From positions 165,511,911 through 165,575,910 of the forward strand of contig JASDDO010000014.1 in the NCBI GenBank assembly GCA_030015575.1: a DNA stretch of 64,000 nt. The letters run 5' to 3'. This document shows positions 21,881-34,384 of the stretch, one piece after another. This stretch comes from Agapanthus africanus (taxonomy: Eukaryota > Streptophyta > Magnoliopsida > Asparagales > Amaryllidaceae). The notes under the pieces are model-generated. The model had not been told where the DNA came from. It worked only from the letters and a program-made list of their open reading frames with translations, and ran no database searches. Position 1 is the stretch's first letter; each line of letters starts with the position of its first letter. The position numbers were made by a program, and so were the translations under genes.

Positions 21881-22910
21881 CCCATTACAGAGCACCTTAT
21901 GGATTTAATGCTATTGAATAATTTGTAAATAAATTAGCCAAAATCTTCTTACTTTAATGGCAAATTGATAACCTTCTTTATTAACCTTAAGAGTTACCAA
22001 TAAACTCCTCAAACTTACTACACCATGAAATAAATCCTTCCGATCTCATTTAGCAATCCTTCATGAGTAACATTATCGCCCATTTAATTATAACTATTGC
22101 CAAAGTGTCTTTGCTCGAGCGGCAATGATACTCCCCCACTTGATGAGAAGTCTTGGATTCGAAACCCCCAAAACTTAGGAGTTGTTGCAAAAAAGTAAAA
22201 TAATAATAATTATTATTTCTATGTTCGCGTGTCATGCAAAGAAAGGGTTAAATTGAGATGCGGTTTCTATAGCAGCATGACTGTGACCAATAGTGTATTG
22301 CAGGAGGATATGTTCCTTGTTTTAAGTTGGGACGGGTCCCACCCCAAGGGCTGGTAAGCATGACCTTATCCATGGGGGTAACAATAGAAATGTAACTATC
22401 ACATAACTTTCTCTTCATATAACTGTACTGTATATAATGCATTTTATGTCATGTGCCATATTTTTGAAACAACAGATAATCTCATATATATGACACATGT
22501 ACAATTAAGAACAATAATTTATTAGAACCAAATGATTTTTATTGAATGATTATATTATAACCGAAATATATTTCCATAATCTGCATAGGTTAATATTAAA
22601 GTACAAAAACAAAAGGGGTGAGATATTATTTTTGTAATTTCTAGGAGTGTATATAATGATGCAACAATATTATCTAAATTATATAGAAAAAGATAGGACT
22701 TTTCAATATAACGAAACTAAAACATAAGGTACTAAATGAATCTATACATAAAAAAGCATAAGAAATTTAAGGTATAAGAAATAATAGAAATCGATCATTA
22801 TTGAAGAAGAATTACAAATCTACACAAAAAATTTAAAAGGATCAATTAGAAAATTAAAACTAACTTTTTTATATTATCTTTAATATTGAAGTCATAGTTG
22901 ATTGAAAAAA
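21881..22910. other. AT-rich stretch with no gene seen
   Basis: No convincing coding frame or element end. Short frames at 22050-22235 and 22248-22442 have no domain. The sequence runs up to the ATA target duplication of the CACTA element. Confidence 0.5.
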
Positions 22911-22913
22911 ATA

Positions 22914-22925
22914 CACTACTACAAT
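22914..22925 (+). repeat. CACTA 1 left terminal inverted repeat
   Basis: CACTACTACAAT, matched exactly by the complement at 37786-37797. After about nine unmatched bases both ends continue with CCCCTACG. Confidence 0.95.
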
Positions 22926-22937
22926 AATCGTTTTCCC

Positions 22938-23310
22938 CTACGGATATCCGTAAGTACTTTTTTCTTCCGTAGGTCCAAAGGCCATAGATGTACGTCTTCG
23001 TCCTGAACATGCCCCTACGGAGTAATAATTGTCCCTACGCCTTGCTCCGTAAGAACATAATCTTTATTTAATTTATCTGTTTATAAAATAAAATACTTTC
23101 CCTTGCGGATTTATCCGTAGGGCCTGATAAATGCCCTTACATATTTATCGGTATGGGCAAGTTTTATCCCTGCTACTGAGTCCATAGGGACAAAATATCA
23201 GATATTCTGATATTTTGTATCTACGGAGAAATGTGTAGGGGCAAAAGCGTCCCTACGGAGTAATCCGTAGGTGCAACAGTTGCCCCTACGGAGTAATCCA
23301 TAGGGACATT
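22938..23310. repeat. CACTA 1 left sub-terminal repeats
   Basis: At least ten copies of CCCTACGG, CCGTAGGG or one-base variants in both orientations, for example CCCCTACGGAGTAATCCGTAGG. In En/Spm-type elements such repeats are the binding sites for the element-encoded regulator. Confidence 0.85.
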
Positions 23311-23364
23311 ATATCAGGTTTTCTTAAAAGAAAAGAGGCTTCCTGTTTTTTCCTTGCCTTGTGC

Positions 23365-23369
<5 letters not shown>

Positions 23370-23401
<32 letters not shown>

Positions 23402-23416
23402 TATATATATATATAT
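23370..23416. repeat. AT microsatellite
   Basis: An uninterrupted TA run apart from one G, inside CACTA 1 downstream of the Transposase_24-like gene. Confidence 0.9.
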
Positions 23417-24781
23417 ACAAAAACAGAAATATTCATAATCAACATCTCACACATAATATATAAAAGAAATAAACAAATAGAATACGAAATCAATCTAAAA
23501 TAATCGTGAACATACAAACAACCACTAATATCGTCCAAATATATACAAGATGTATCAGATAAGTACATACATCCTAAAAATATATATAAAGCTACCTTAG
23601 CTCGGTCCAGTTCCTCCACCTCTGATAATCGCCATAATCTGGTGCATCTGCTCCTCGGTGCAACCCTGAGTCGTCAAAAACTCGACTAATAAAGGAGCGG
23701 ACTGTGCGGGAGTTTGAGCGGGTTGTGGAGCTGTAGGAATAGTCTGCGCAACCGCGGCCGAGATAGTGGCTTGCGAAGCCGTAGCCGAAGGAGATGCATG
23801 TGAAGCCGAAGCTGAAGTAGCCTGCTGAATCTATAAAATTTTGTGTGTGTAATAAACGAGTAAGAACGGTGTATTAGATTTTAATCGAATTCGTATCATT
23901 ATCAGATTATTGCGAAACCGCGAATTTATATATGCTTTTTTTAGATTCTACACGTTCTGTTGAAATTCATATATTATGTATGAGAATTTATATATCTTGA
24001 AATTCCACACATTCAGGGCAATACTTTTATACCCCAATCTAAGAATACTTAGGGACTTAGGCGTAGTTTAGATATCTATTTTGGAAAACCGTAGTTTATT
24101 TTAATTAGATAGTTTTATATAAGTATGATTAATCAAAACTAAGTTTACAACCAAATAAGCTCAGGCTACTAATATTGCATATGTTACTATATATAATGTG
24201 ATATAATATTTTACTATTAAGTAATATACGTACCAACATCTCTTTCAACTTCTCGACGGTGGTCTTCAAGACGGTAACATCATACTCCAGACGTCGCTCA
24301 CGGGAGGTAGGGGAAGTAACCGCCGAAGTGGAGACCAACTTCATATGGGCTCTGCTAGGACCCAGTCCCCGGCTTTTCTCCCAACCTCCGTGGTGCCCTC
24401 CGTGTGCGGCATTTAGGACGAGATTCAGTAGCATCGGATCAGTCTGTCCACTAAAATCGATCCTCGATACCTCCGCTTTCTCCACCACCCGCTCCTACAC
24501 CCACATTAACCATTAAAATATAAGTATATCATTTAAATTTGAACTTATCAAAATAAAAAATTCATTCGAATTATAATAAATATTAACATTTACGCAATAC
24601 TTCTGGGTAGCAGTGTCGGAGAATTGAAACTCACCCGTGGCGGGATCTGTCGAGGTGCCGTGAACAGCAAGATACGCGATCAACACGCTCGGTGTGCCAT
24701 CCTGCGCCAGGGTTTGAGTTCTCTACAATTCGCTAAAAATTTACACATATTATAAAATAACTCTTAATATTTCATTATATC

Positions 24782-27700
24782 TGTCACGCCCCGCTTCCCA
24801 AAATACGGAATACGAGGGGTTGATAAGGCCAGCCATGCTCCTACGGTCAAGAAAATATCCTGCCGTAGTCACACTCCGGTTTCTAGCTTTACGTGGTAAT
24901 CAGTAATCAATGCACAGGTGATGAGAAATACAGTCACTAAATCAAAGAAAATACAAAAGAACTAACCAGATGGAGATCAAGAGAGTAGTACTGGGTAGCT
25001 GATAAGATGTCCGCGATGTCCTCGAGGTACGTCAGGTCCTGGTCCAAGCTAAATCCACTTCTCACTCTGAGCATGCATACTCAGGTCATCAGAGCGACAC
25101 GATAGCAATATATATATAGATACAACTATGAACTCGTGTAATAATGACGAATATGTAACAATAGTCAGGAGAGTAAAGACGTGAACATGAAGTAGCCAAT
25201 GCAGGCATCTAATAGAGCAGGCAACAGTAAAGCAGTAAACAGTATGGCGGGTATGTTGAATCAATAAGCAATACATGCCAATATCACTAACCCTATCAGT
25301 CTCTATGTCTCACTGTACAGGTCGCTAAGCCTATCGTCGGTCCAAGTGTGAGAGTCAACCACGCAGGAGTATCCCCCATCCAAGGGTAGGACCCAAGGGC
25401 AAGAGACCACGGGCCCGAAACACGCACGGTAATAATCAGTAATATCTCTATATATCTCCATATGTGCCGGCATGGGACTCCCGAGATTCTGTTGAACTCA
25501 TACTCAAACTACCCCACACCCCGTGGTCTACATAAAACGCCAACCATAAACTCAAATACCGGTCGGTCCATGACAAGTTTGCGCGAGAACTGGAGACAGG
25601 ATCTCCATCAAGTATGTCTCGACTGATACCCAAGATAAATGGACGGTGTTTGGTGTCTTACCTGTGACACCCATACAAGTGGTTCCATAATTGTCTCATA
25701 CCAATTATAGTCACACTTATACACGTCCCACAGACGTCGACAATGCAATAAATTAATAGGGTCCACTGATTGTGTACAAGTACGTGTCACTTTCACTTAT
25801 CCATTCATGCTTAAACACTAACGTACTTGCTACAATCAAACGCTAAAACCTAAAACTGGGTAATGCACATGATCACTAGGTTACCAATGCAATAGCATAT
25901 ATGTAATGTGATGAGAAAACAGTATTTAAGGCATGATTAAGATGTCATCAAACGATGTCCTACCACTTGCATAATTCTTCATAAATCATACATGCACAAT
26001 TTAGCAAAACAATGAATAGGGGATAAGTAGTATGTTCGATTATCTATCCAGAAAATTTGGTTTCACATCAATCCGGTTTCAGGATCACTAGATATGGCCA
26101 TTTCATTTTAAGCGTTCACTGCTGGAAATCCGGTTTCAGAATCGGAAGTCCGTTTCGTAACGCATTTTAATCCCAGTTGGGATCGTAATTAGGCAATGCT
26201 ATAGTTGAACTATATTTAGTATTTTCAGTAAGGTTTCCACCGCAATTGGCAGATCGGTATTATATTACGTCAACAGAGAGTTATGTCCAGATTAAGTTTG
26301 AGGTGTAAAATCTGCTTCTGCAGAATTCAGCAAGACATGTCGACAAGGTAAAATGAATTAAAAATATCAAAAGGTTGAGGAAACCAGTGAAGACAGTCGA
26401 GTAAGAAAGCTAATCCAATTTCCTATGTAAAAATATAGAGTTCCGCGCATTCTCTTATATGAACAGTGATGTACAGGGGTTTAGCAACAGGGGTTATCCT
26501 GGATTTCCATCCTGGACTGCAGTCCAGAATCATAATCCACCACAGTTATCTCCATCATAGTGTACTAAAATTCAGTGATCAATAATATATTACAGTAGGT
26601 TAAACAGTCAGCTTCGTTACGAGCCATCGCACGCATGACTTTAATGTGTACACAATTAATTATGTTTTTAACAAGCTTCAGACGCGGGAAATATTCAGTT
26701 TTAACGGGTGTATTTGGGGATGATCGTTTAAGCCAATAACGATTAAATTCTCCAGTCAAATTTCACCACAATGTTCACTGCCACACGGGCCAGCATATGT
26801 AATCAAGTTCCGTCAGTTTAATAGAAGGTTTTCGTTCGGGTTTTGCATCAAGCGCTTAATTAATTAGAGCAGTGAAGGTAAAAGTACAACAGTGTACAAT
26901 ATATTAGCATGTAAAGCAAATGAGGGGGTTCACTTGCCTCGGTCGCTTGAAATGGAAGCGACGCCGCTGCAGGGTTTGTCCCGACACACGGGACGACGCG
27001 ATGCTAGATACGGGCGCGCGGTGCAAGCGCGGTGCACGGTGACCCAGTACTGGATGCGGTGGCGACACGGGCGTAATACGGCAGTGGGCGTAGTCCTGGC
27101 TCGGTGCGTGGCACGGCGTGACACGGAACTGGGCCTGGTGACGATGCGGAGGCAGGCACGGTGCGGCACGGGACCTGGTCCGGAGGTGGGCACGACACGA
27201 CACAGGCGCGGCACAGCAACTGAGCACCGGGCGCGACACGTGAGTGGGTCTGCGGTGACACGAAGACTAGGCACGGGCGCGACACGGGAGTGGATCGCGG
27301 TGACACGGAGACTGGGCACGGGCGCGACATGGGAGTGGATCGCGGTGACACGGAGACTGGGCTCGGGCGCGACACGGGAGTGGATCTGCGGTGGCACAGT
27401 GCTAGACTCGGAACGGGCATGATTCGTGGCACAGTGCGACACGACGATGCACGGAGAGTGAGTACGGGCCTGACACGGCGGCAACACGGACAGGAGCACG
27501 GCACGTTCCCGGATTGGTAACTTGGCTAGAGCATGGGGCTGCAAGGGATCTCGGACTGCAGTGATCGTTCGGTGATCTCGACGGCGAGCGATCTCTGGTG
27601 AGGAGGGTGTGCAGGCGAGGGTTCTGTGCCGGGTCGAAGTTGTGATGGGTTCTCGGCTAGGGGTCGAAGGGAGGAGGTGTTCTCGGTCGGGAATTGTGGT

Positions 27701-28784
27701 AAAGGAAGAGAGAAGGAAAAAGAGTGGCTTGACTGGCGCCAATGGTGGTGACGGTGGCCGACGATAAGAAGCAGCTCATGGGCCGTCGGGGATCGCCGGT
27801 GATGATAGATACTCGGGTGCACGGAGAGCCTGGGTTTGAGGAAGGAGGAGCAGCCTGGGAGGCTCTTCGGGGAGGTGGGTGGTCTATGATGATGGCTACT
27901 GCCGGTGACGATGGTGGTTGGTGCTCGTGGAGGAGATAGGGGTCACCGAGGAGGTTGGTGACGGCATCGGGGAGGGGGTGGCTGAGGCGGTGCATGGGGG
28001 TTGAGCCGTGGGGCTTCGCTCAAGGGGCTGCTGGCAACGGCGATGGTGCTCGGCCGACGGAGGTGCAGTCACTTGGAGAAAGAGGTGGTGGGGATGGGGC
28101 TTGGTGTGCAGTGGGTGGTCAGGGTTTGAGGAGGAGGCGAGTACGTTGGTGGAAGGAGGTGGGGTTATCGAGGCGGAGTCGGGGATGTAGGCGAGGTCGA
28201 AGGTGAGGTGAGCAGGGAGATGAGGGCGGTGACGAGGGGGGAGTGGTGACGACGACAGAGGGGGCGATGGTGCTCGGGAGTTGAGAGGGAGAACGAGAGT
28301 AGGGGGAGGAGAGACAGGAGAGAGAGAGGGAGTGAATAGGGAGAATGAGGGTGAGGGGGTGTGTGTACGTGGGTGAGTAGGCGCGGAAGAAGCGGGGGCG
28401 AGGAGGGAGGAAAGGAGCGGGAAAGAAAACGAGTGGGGAAGAAGGAGGGAGTGGGGAGCGGGTCGGGTCGCTGGGGTTCGGGTAGGGTTCGTGGGCCGGG
28501 CTCGGGAGGGAATGGTTTGGGCTTGGGTTGGGTTAGAAGGATTTGGAAATTAAGTTTATTAATTGAAGGTTAAGGTTTAGGTTATTAGGTTTTAGAAAAA
28601 TATAGAAAATTTAGAGAAAATTATGTAGGGAAATTTGGGAGAAAATGTTTGGAAAATAAGGATTAGGAAAAATAGAAGGGTTTAGAAAGATTAGGTGAAA
28701 ATTTATTTAAGAAATTAAAATAGGCGTGGGAAAATAATTTGGAAATTATGCAAGATTTTTATATACAAGATACCGGGTATTACA
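24782..28784 (-). mobile_element. Solo-LTR-like insertion, 4.0 kb
   Basis: Starts TGTCACGCCCC and ends GGGTATTACA, flanked by ATATC on both sides (24777-24781 and 28785-28789), a perfect 5-bp duplication. No gag or pol reading frame was found. It shares its first ~130 bp and an internal block (CGTTCACTGCTGGAAATC... and AACGCATTTTAATCCC) with 39750-43253. The GC-rich part at 26930-28550 gives long but empty frames. It is best read as a solo LTR of a long-LTR family; read on the minus strand it starts TGTAATACCC and ends GGGGCGTGACA. Confidence 0.8.
27243..27390. repeat. 45-bp GC-rich minisatellite, three units
   Basis: Three head-to-tail units of about 45 bp reading GGTGACACGGAGACTGGGCACGG... 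and GCGACACGGGAGTGGATCGC, with few differences. It lies inside the solo-LTR-like element. Confidence 0.85.
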
Positions 28785-29904
28785 ATATCAAATTAGATCT
28801 ATTGTAATTTACCGATGCCTCCATGGCACGAGTAATGTTTCTCGAGCCACCTGTGTAAGTGGGGTGACCCCTCTTCACCGACTTCCTATTCTCCTTATTT
28901 TGATCGGCATGTTTCTGCACAACAAAATCAGATTTAGTTTTCTAATCAAACAACACAAAAAATAAATTATATACTAAATAATGAATTACATTTAAATTAC
29001 AAAGCTGTTTGCGCTCAGAGTTATAATATTGGTACAAGAGAGGCCATGTATCTACATCGATGCTGACAAAGGCCAGAGAATTTAAGAGAGCCTCTCTCTC
29101 TGTCTCGGGGGTCGCCAGCCATACCAAATAGCAATCGATTTTCAGCTCGTTCCTATTATATCGGACCTTAGATTGCATGTTCTTCATGAGGCCCAGGTAA
29201 AGAGCGTGAAGATCGAGCACTCTGTCAGGGTGATCAGGGTCGGGTACAGGCTGAAAGTCGTAGTCCAACAGCAAATACAAAAAAAATAATGTATTTAAAT
29301 TACAGGCGTTAAATAATAATAGATTTATTTGATAAGTCAAATGAAAATATATATTAATACCTAAGCCTGATCCCAGAAGAGGGCAAATAAGCGTCGGTGC
29401 TGATTGCCTCACTCAATGTGAAGTGGATACTTCTATTGGATGCGGCTCTCATCCCTCATATATCGGTCGAACATCTCGGCATAATCACCAGTATAGCGAT
29501 AATGAGGGTAAAGAAGAGGGGGAATGGTGCCTCCCCCTAGCTCTATCGCGCATCAGCCTATGGGGCTAATTCGACCCTCGAGTCCCCCTCTCGGGTTGGG
29601 GTTACCCTGCATCTATAAGAAATATCAAAGCAAGCAATATTAAGACAAAACGGTATTAAGAAATCAAGGATTAACGAAAATTGAAGTGGGATATATACCT
29701 CCTGCGACAGCAGCATGAGTATGAGCCCGGACAGCAGCACGAACGGGACGATAGTCCCTTCGGCAAGGAACAGCCGGTGACCCGGACGTGGACGCATCCC
29801 CTCCAACTAGAAAATAAATATTGACGATAAAATTACATGAAGTTCATTGTTATTCTTAGAGGATATGTAAAATGAATAAATATTTTATATTTAAGAATAC
29901 TAAC

Positions 29905-30455
29905 CTGCAGACTGAGCGGAGAGTACGGAAGTGCCGTGAGTGGCCTCTACGCCAGATGTGGATGCACCACCTATAATTAGACAGTTAAAAATAGATTATA
30001 TAAGTAATTGCAAAAAGAATGTGTATATCAATAATATAACATTCTAAATCAATATGCATGCAATATAGGATATATAAATATACTCGCAGGTGCGGTAGTG
30101 GCCTCTGTCCGGGATGTGGAGGCACCACCTACAGCTAGACAATAAAAAATTGATTATCTAACTAAGAGCAAAAAAGAATGTGTTTATATTTATGATATAA
30201 CATTCTAAATCAATATGCATGCAATATAGAATATATAAACATACCCGCATGTGTGGTGGTGGCCTCTGCCCGGGATGTGGAGGCACCACCTACAGCTAGA
30301 CAATCAAAAATTGATTATCTAAGTAAAAGCAAAAAGAATGTGTGTATATTTATGATATAACATTATAAATCAATATGCATGCATTATAAGATATATAAAC
30401 ATATCTATAGGTGCGGTAGTGGCCTCTTCTTCTGATATGGACGCACCACGTACAG
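29905..30455 (-). repeat. Tandem array of four duplicated exon-plus-intron units
   Basis: Four units of about 160 bp, each containing one small exon: 29905-29976 (72 nt), 30084-30134 (51 nt), 30245-30295 (51 nt) and 30405-30455 (51 nt). Exons start after TGTCTAG and end before GTAT (30084, 30245) or GTTAGT (29905); the 30405 copy has AT instead of the GT donor. All lengths are multiples of three. Each encodes a VGGASTSRAEATT-like linker, and introns share AATCAATATGCATGCA. Confidence 0.85.
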
Positions 30456-31044
30456 CTAGACAATTAAACATTGACTAAATAAGTAATTTTAAAATAATAT
30501 GCATGTATATCTATAATATTACATTCAAAATGAATATATGTGCAATATATCTGGAGGTGTAGCAAAGTCCACACGGAAGGAGTCATCCGAAGGGGATACG
30601 GATCGGGGTGCAAGACCAGCCCTCTAGAGCTCCCTTAGACAGTTTTTAAGATAGATGTTATACTCTTACGCAGCTCCCTGGGCGGCAGAACCACTCTGTC
30701 TTTGCCTCTGCCTCTGCCGTGGCTGGTGCTCCTGCCGCCCCTCACTGCTCCGGACGTCGTCATCAGACCTAGATAAGAGTATAATCATTACATATGCATG
30801 CAATATATGTATAGATTGTAGAAATGTGAAGTAATAATATAACATTACTGATAACCTTTTTCGTTTCGTAGACGCATTAGACATATCTACTTGGATTTCA
30901 TCATCGATATTATTTCTAACTCACGTAACTTCACGATCAGCCGTAGACAACCCGTCTTTTGAAACAGACGGTCAGAGCACTCTAAGCTTCTCTTTTCTTC
31001 ATCCCCATCGCTATCCTCCATCAAATCCTCGATTTTAGGACATC

Positions 31045-34000
31045 GTAAACATCCCTAGGTTTCTAACGGCATACAACACTCCATCCCGGATGCTTCAAGT
31101 ACTGTGAGTAGTATATTTGAAATGCTTGGTTTGGAAAGATAAATAGATCGTCCTGACCATAAAATCGAAGTGTGTTCATACTAGTCAATCTATATTCATC
31201 TTTCCAAGTTCCGAGATTGTTTCTCCACTTATCCATATCGGTTCGTGTATCATACCAAATACACTAAAATATATAAAACGGTTCAGATCGTCCGAGATAT
31301 TGGATGCCAAGTATGCAATTTAAGTATCCATAATAAATCACACCATCCGATCCTACCGTCACAATCCCACTATTCTGAGTGGTTTGAGATGTTTTTATAT
31401 TCTTAACTTCAAATTTGTATCCAAAGATACTGAATCCTTTAGAATATGCAACCTCCATACCAGGAAACTGAGCTAAACATCTTGGATCTCTCTCTGATGA
31501 TGCAAACAAGTTCGGATCGTGGATCTGACAAAACAAATTTTATGGAAAATACATAATGATATAAGTTTAGATTAAGACTGATAGCAATAATATGTTATTC
31601 GAACAATTTACATGATCTGCAACCCAATCGCAAAAATTATCTTGATTATATTTTTCCAACCGTTCATCATTCCAATCAGGATGCCCCTCACATACCTCAT
31701 CAATATGAATTATGTTCTCAACAATAAATTATGATATTAATATTATATCATTTCATACACACAAACACAAATATAACAATTAATTCAAAAAAAATTACTC
31801 TCTAATTTCTTCAAGACATACGCTATTGAGGAGGATAAACCGATATATCTTATTGATAAACATAATGTCTACTCTCTTATAATCAGCTTTACCATATGGC
31901 CCGTCCTGAATTCTCCGAAGCCGGTTAAATTTCATCTCAATGTCCTCGTCCAGATAACGTGAACAAAATGGGGTTACTTCATTTAGAAGATAACCTTGCA
32001 TGATAGAACCTTCTTGTCGATTTTTACTGCATATATACTCTTTAGAGTGTAGAGATATCTAAAGAAAAATATGTTAAATAAATAAATATGGGCATATAGG
32101 ACAACAACAATTTTACAAAATGCGTAAAACGAAAAATTCAACGTACCTTTCGACGGGATGCATCCATCGATATTGTACCGGTCCGGCAAATTTAAGCTCG
32201 GTTGCAAGATGAACCATCAGGTGTATTATGATATCGAAAGACGGTGACGGGAAAATACGCTCAAGCTTGCAACGTATCAATGAAATAGAATTTTATAGAT
32301 TCTCCAGTGTCACAACATCCAAGATTTTAATGCACAATTCTCTAAAAAAGCAACAAAGGTCATTAATTACTAGACCAACCAATTCGGGAAGGGAAGTCCT
32401 AAGGGATAATGGGAGAAGGTGCTCCATAATAACATGGTGATCATGATTTTTCAGCCCATCGATCTTACCTTTCACAATTTTTATCTTCTTCCTAAATGAT
32501 CCTGAGAAATCTGTGGGAACTTTCAAATCATGCAATACCTGCAGGAACCTTTTATTCTTCAGTTGTAACATATGATACGTGGCATTAGGAAGTACAAACT
32601 TGCCTGGTTTACTCGCCATCAGTTTAGAATACAATTCACTTCTAATTTTTCAGTCCTGTAGATCCATCCGAGCACGGAGGTTATCTTTCGATTTTTCGTC
32701 TTTACAAAGAAACAAGTTGAGTACGTGCTCGGATACTCCCTTCTCTATGTGCATTGCGTCCAAACAATGACGTACTAAATTTATTGATCAGTACGGAAGC
32801 TCGTAGAAAATGCTTAACTTGTTCCAGTAGGGTGGTTTGACATGTTTTGCCGGATCTATCCCGAAGGTCGCATTATTGTAACCATCCTACTGAGCAATCA
32901 CATCCTCTCTAGACAATGAGGCTGGAGGCCCAAGAAGCTCCTGATGACCGTTAAAGTGAGCAACGTCTAACCTGTAGGGATGGTCTAGTGGCAGGAAACG
33001 TCGATGACCGCAATAACAAATCTTCCAGTTAAAATTCAATCATTTCGATGTTGTTTCTTGATGGCAATAAGGGCATGCTTTGTGACCATGTATGAACCAA
33101 CCTGATAGCTTTCCATACGCAGGAAAGTCATTAATTTTCCGCATTAAAGCCACACGCATTGTGAAGGTTGTACCTGTGTTTACATCGTAAGTCTCTACAC
33201 CATCAATGAATAAAGATTTTAACTCATCGATCAGAGGTCGGAAATAGATGTCGATATTGTTTCTCGATTAATTTGGTCCATCAATAAGAAGAGGCATCAT
33301 AAAGTAGGATTGATACAATAGCCAACCAAGGTGGCAGATTATAAACTATCATTATAACGGGCCATGTGTTGCGGCTTCCAGCCATATAATTGAATGGGCA
33401 GAAGCCATCACAAGCCAGCCCGAGCCTGACATTGCGAGGATCACTACTGAATATTTGGTGCCTCCTATTGAAATCCTTCCATGCCGGTGAATCACTTGGA
33501 TGACTCATTTTTCCATCTTCGTTTGGAGCAGCACGGTGATACCAAATCATTGCCTCGGTTGTTTTCTTGCACCTGAATAGCCTCTGCAGCTTCTGTGTTA
33601 TGGAAAAGTATCGTGCTATCTTGACAAGTATATCGGTCTTCTTATCAGATTCTTTCGGCTTATACTTGACCTCTCCGCATGTTGGACACTCTTTCAAATC
33701 TGAATTCTCTTTCCGGTACAACACACAATCTTTGGGACATGCATGAATTTTCTCACAGTTCAGACCCAAATCAGAAATCATCTTCTGGGTTTTGTATCAT
33801 CTGTCGAGCACGTTATTTCCTTAGGGCATAGAATCTTTCAGGAACTTCAGAAGTATCTTGAATGACTTGTCACTCCATCCATTTAGGCACTTAATCTGGA
33901 AATATTGGACGAACCATAATAGGGTGGAATACTTTGCATTATCATAAATTGGTCTTTTAGCATCATTTATGAACTTTTCATACTTATCCGCATGCGGTCC

Positions 34001-34384
34001 TTGACCGTATGGAATCTCATCTTCGGTAGGAATACTATCACCGAGGGCAGCTTCTACCATATCCTCTATTCTTTCTCCTGGAAAGAAATTATCGTGTTCT
34101 TCTTCTTCTTCCGCCGCATTACCGTCTTCTCCTTCTTCTTCTGCTGCATTACCGTCTTTTTCTTGTCCTGCACCGTGATATAGCCAAGTAGTATAAAATC
34201 TAGTAAAACCATGTTTAACGATATGAAGCGCTACGATTTCTACCTTCTGCCAGAACTTATTCCCAGATATCTCGCACGGACAGAGAATCTTCTCTAACAC
34301 GATCTTATTATGTGCGCGTGCAAATTCAATAAAAGCAACAACTCCTACGACTATTCCCGCCAAAATTTTTGGCAAAGAGCTATT
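31045..34384 (-). pseudogene. TNP2: CACTA 1 TNP2 transposase
   Basis: The transposase that cuts and joins CACTA ends. In order from the 5' end: the N-terminal transposase-associated domain (GVVAFIEFARAHNK, CPCEI, WLYHG) at 34330-34170; an acidic repeat EEEGEDGNAAEEEEE; the TNP2 core with LGLNCEKIHACPKDCVLYR, ECPTCGEVKYK and RLGLACDGFCPF at 33781-33350; a segment with KLSGWFIHGHKACPYCH and GHRRFLPLDHPYR at 33150-32990; the DUF4218 region PGKFVLPNATYHMLQLKNK at 32610-32300; and the DUF4216 region TQNSGIVTVGSDGVIYYGYL then KHPGWSVV at 31390-31080. It is broken by stops (about 33811, 33779, 33032, 32887 and others) and a one-base shift near 33320. The first ~30 codons are replaced by an LTR fragment at 34385. 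Confidence 0.9.

Larger units (their letters stand above)
23601..30884 (-). pseudogene. CACTA 1 Transposase_24-like (TNPA-type) gene
   Basis: Multi-exon gene typical of plant En/Spm elements, whose product is thought to bind sub-terminal repeats. From the 5' end: an ATG exon MSNASTKRK at 30884 with a GT-AG intron to RSDDDVRSSEGR; low-complexity linker exons, including the 51-nt array at 29905-30455; an exon near 29770; an exon block near 29100-29250; KHADQNKENRKSVKRGH followed by PTYTGGSRNITRAMEAS at 28920-28800, the conserved N-rich plus T-G-G-S segment of Transposase_24; then 24720-24600 (DGTPSVLIAYLAVHGT) and 24500-24240; and a terminal Ala/Ser-rich exon ending QIMAIIRGGGTGPS near 23601. 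A 4-kb LTR-like element splits it at 24782-28784. Exon joins beyond those stated are uncertain, and stops occur near 29570. Confidence 0.65.

Noticed and set aside
23314-23619. 101-residue minus frame
   Set aside because: It crosses the AT microsatellite and translates to Tyr/Ile repeats; only its first codons belong to the end of the Transposase_24-like gene.
26930-27822. Long minus- and plus-strand frames (up to 270 residues)
   Set aside because: They arise from GC-rich minisatellite DNA inside the solo-LTR-like element, overlap in four frames, and show only Arg/Pro/Ser repeats with no domain.
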